A model generated the notes under the pieces. It searched no databases. It had not been told where the DNA came from and was given only the letters and a program-made list of their open reading frames with translations. 34,471 nucleotides of DNA from Rhizaria sp. SCN 62-66 (lineage: Eukaryota; Rhizaria, unplaced): the NCBI GenBank assembly GCA_001724265.1, contig MEDY01000321.1:1-34471 (forward strand), read 5' to 3'. Below are positions 32,701 through 34,471 of the stretch, piece after piece; the stretch's first letter is position 1; each line of letters starts with the position of its first letter. Made by a program: the position numbers and the translations under genes.

Positions 32701-34471
32701 CCAGCGCTGCGCGCGCTCGGCCGCGACTGCGCGCACCAGGACGCCGACGAACGAGAGCGCCAGCGCGCGCGCGCCGCCGCCGCGGAGGCTGCTGCCGAGG
32801 CCGCGGCTGCTGCGGAGGCCGTTGGCGCGGCGGACGAGGCCGAGCGCGCGCGGCTGCTGCGGGCGAAAGAGCAGCGCGAGCGCGCCGACTGGCGGGTGCC
32901 GTTTCCCTGCCTCTGCCCCGCGAACAACAGCGGCGGCGGCAGCGGGGCGGCGGCGGACGACGCCGACTTCGGCGCGTCCAGCAGCGGCATCGCGAGCATG
33001 CGCGGCGCGGCGCCGGACGTAGCGCGCGGCGGCAGCGGCTTCCGCGGCCGCCCGTGCTCGTGCGCGGCGCAGTCGCCGAGCGTCACCGCGGGACAGGCCA
33101 CCCCCGCGGCCGCCGCAGCCGCGGCCGTGGCACCGCTTGTGAGCGCCCTCGCCTCGGCCTCGGCGCTGACCGCCGGGGGCGGCAGGGTGGGCGCGGGGGG
33201 CCCGGTGGCGTGGCTGGCTGCGCTGGCGCGGGAGGGCGTGCTGTGCGTGCCGCCCGCGGTGCTCACGGTCATCGCCACCGCGGCGGCAGCCAGGCTCTCC
33301 GCTGCCACGGACGCCACGGCGGCGGCGGCGGCGGTGACGACGACGACGACCATGACGACGACAACGACGACGATGCTGACGTCGGCAGGGATGGGGAGCG
33401 GCTTGGGCTCTTCCATGGTGTCGGGGCCTCCGTCGAACGGGCTGCTGCGTCGGCTCTCGCTGCCCTTCACGCCGCCGCCCGACTTCAGCCAGGGCAAGAC
33501 ATCCGTCCCGCCCGCGGGCAGAGGCGCGCGCTCGGGCCGCCCCGGCCCTCTGACCGGTCCCGTCGCTGGCGCCGGCTCTGTGGCAGACGACGACGAGAGC
33601 GGCGAGGGCGGCAACGGGCTGCAGCTGGTGCTCCAGGGGGAGCAGCCTGGCGACATCCAGTGGCTCTCATCCGTCGCGGCCGCAGCAGCGCCGCTCGCTG
33701 GACTCGCTCTCAACAACAACAGCAACAACGTTAACAGTGCGAACGCCAACAACAACGCCAGCGGCGTGCAGATGGTGTTCTTGTCGCCGCAAATGGTCGC
33801 AGACTCGCTGCTCACGCCCTCGCTGCTCGCGCAAGCCGCGCAACAGCAGAAGGACCACGGGTACGTCGACGGACAACAGTCCCAGCAGCAGCAGCGCGCG
33901 CTGGCCCGCAGCCGCCACGCCACGGCCTCCATCTCCGCCGTGTTTTCCGCGGCCACGTCTTTCCTCACTGCAGCATCGCACTTGCCTCCCGCGCCCGCGC
34001 CATCCTCGGCGCAGTCCGGCCGGCCCAGCGAGAGTGACGGCGACAGCGACACCGACGACGGCGCCGCGGCCGCAATCGGCAACGCGAGCGTGCGCGCCCG
34101 CGTGAGCGACGCCGCGCACCTCGCGTGGACTCGGGCTGTCGCAGCTTTACTCTTCTCACGCCTGCTCGCGGCCACGGGACTGCTGTCCAGCGCGCGCGCG
34201 CTCGCGCACAAGGCGCAGATCGAAGCCATGGCGCTGGCGCTGGGCCGTAGGCAGCAGCAGCAGCGCGCTGAGGAGACTGAGACGCGGCTGCGCAAGCAGC
34301 TCGCCACGGCCTCGGCCGCCGCGAGCGAGACGCGCACCGCTGAGGCCGCGCGCGAGGCCGCCGAGGCGCGCGTCGCGGAGCTCGAGGCGGAGCTGGCCGC
34401 CGTTACGCAGGCCGCAGCGGCGGCCGCGGAGACGGCGGCGGCCGCGGCGGCGACGAGCGCGGCCGAGCTGG
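29371..34471 (+). CDS. Large low-complexity RPxSA coiled-coil protein, 3' end missing
   Basis: One frame is open from the ATG at 29371 to the right edge: 1,700 codons and one base, with no stop and no evident intron. This Met is the first in its frame. I recognise no enzyme domain. The motif Arg-Pro-x-Ser-Ala occurs 11 times (residues 4, 10, 16, 77, 85, 196, 203, 586, 841, 872 and 966); such motifs recur in cytoskeletal and ciliary proteins of protists, but that link is weak. Gln-Ser-Pro repeats (about 485-510) look like proline-directed kinase sites. Three Cys-x-Cys clusters lie at 1076-1080, 1180-1182 and 1229-1231 and could bind metal or carry lipid. An Ala/Glu/Arg-rich helix (about 1127-1174) and a long coiled coil that begins near 1611 and runs off the edge suggest a structural or scaffold role. 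Runs of Ala (23), Asn, Gln and Thr interrupt the chain. The Ser/Ala/Asn-rich style matches the EXO1-type protein. Confidence 0.8.
29380..29433 (+). repeat. Three tandem 18-base repeats (RPPSAG)
   Basis: Three head-to-tail 18-base units at 29380-29397, 29398-29415 and 29416-29433 encode RPPSAG, RPPSAG and RPPSAR directly after the start. The units differ only at a few bases, mostly synonymous, which suggests recent duplication of a motif that is also scattered elsewhere in the protein. Confidence 0.85.
29710..29775 (+). repeat. (GCT)22 microsatellite encoding poly-alanine
   Basis: Twenty-two uninterrupted GCT codons are followed by GCC, giving 23 alanines at residues 114-136 of the RPxSA protein. 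Other Ala runs in the window use mixed codons, so this pure tract is likely young and length-variable. The assembled length may be unreliable. Confidence 0.9.
33317..33372 (+). repeat. GCG and ACG triplet runs (Ala then Thr)
   Basis: A GCG run encoding alanines passes into an ACG-rich run encoding five threonines, a Met and six more threonines in the RPxSA protein. The minus strand reads as valine codons here, which helps to keep a false antisense frame open. Confidence 0.7.

Noticed and set aside
31881-33734. A 617-codon plus-strand frame rich in Arg and Ala
   Set aside because: It is a shifted frame of the RPxSA gene. Its extreme Arg/Ala/Gly content is what G+C-rich DNA gives out of frame.
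32523-34337. A 604-codon minus-strand open frame
   Set aside because: It is antisense to the same plus-strand gene. Valine and serine runs correspond to plus-strand triplet repeats, and the plus frame is open for the full 5.1 kb with a coiled coil.
1-34471. tRNA, rRNA, snRNA and transposon genes
   Set aside because: I looked for tRNA B-box sequences, the U6 ACAGAGA context, transposase or reverse-transcriptase motifs and terminal repeats in the gaps and saw none that I could support by eye.

Overview
This window is nuclear DNA from a unicellular eukaryote (protist) that I cannot place in a lineage. Coding regions are G+C-rich and full of Ala, Ser, Asn, Gln and Pro runs. The gaps between genes are A+T-rich. 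Six of the nine genes carry short spliceosomal introns (114-250 bases), and there is no operon structure or prokaryotic signal. Every assignment is by eye from motifs; no search was run.

Layout, left to right: a zinc-dependent S1/P1-type nuclease with a C-terminal membrane anchor (422-2000, minus); a WW-domain, TMEM151-like membrane protein with a Gln-rich tail (2697-4935, plus); a 1,486-residue secreted, probably GPI-anchored surface protein (6127-10750, minus); an HTATIP2/TIP30-like NAD(P)-binding oxidoreductase (11719-12704, minus); a giant EXO1-type nuclease of about 3,560 codons (13536-24351, minus); the gamma-secretase subunit APH-1 (24879-25637, plus); 3-ketodihydrosphingosine reductase (25884-27041, minus); an SFT2 Golgi transport protein (27571-28202, minus); and the first 1,700 codons of a low-complexity, coiled-coil protein with eleven R-P-x-S-A motifs that runs off the right edge (29371-34471, plus). 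Six of the nine products are predicted to enter or act in the endomembrane system (secretion, lipid synthesis, Golgi traffic, intramembrane proteolysis). They belong to different pathways, and I see no co-regulated cluster.

The most interesting signal is in the genetic code. Two otherwise intact genes each contain one in-frame TAG. One lies inside a textbook WW domain, directly after Leu-Pro-Pro-Gly-Trp, where Glu or Gln is expected. The other lies in the serine-rich linker of the EXO1-type protein, with the same frame open for thousands of codons on both sides. None of the eight genes whose 3' end is present stops at TAG (six TAA, two TGA). This fits UAG being read as an amino acid, Gln or Glu being the best guess, although two sites are not proof. 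A second system-level oddity is that all nine introns begin GT[A/T]CG[T/C], with C rather than the usual A at position +4. A third is that the EXO1 catalytic core is split by roughly 830 extra residues.
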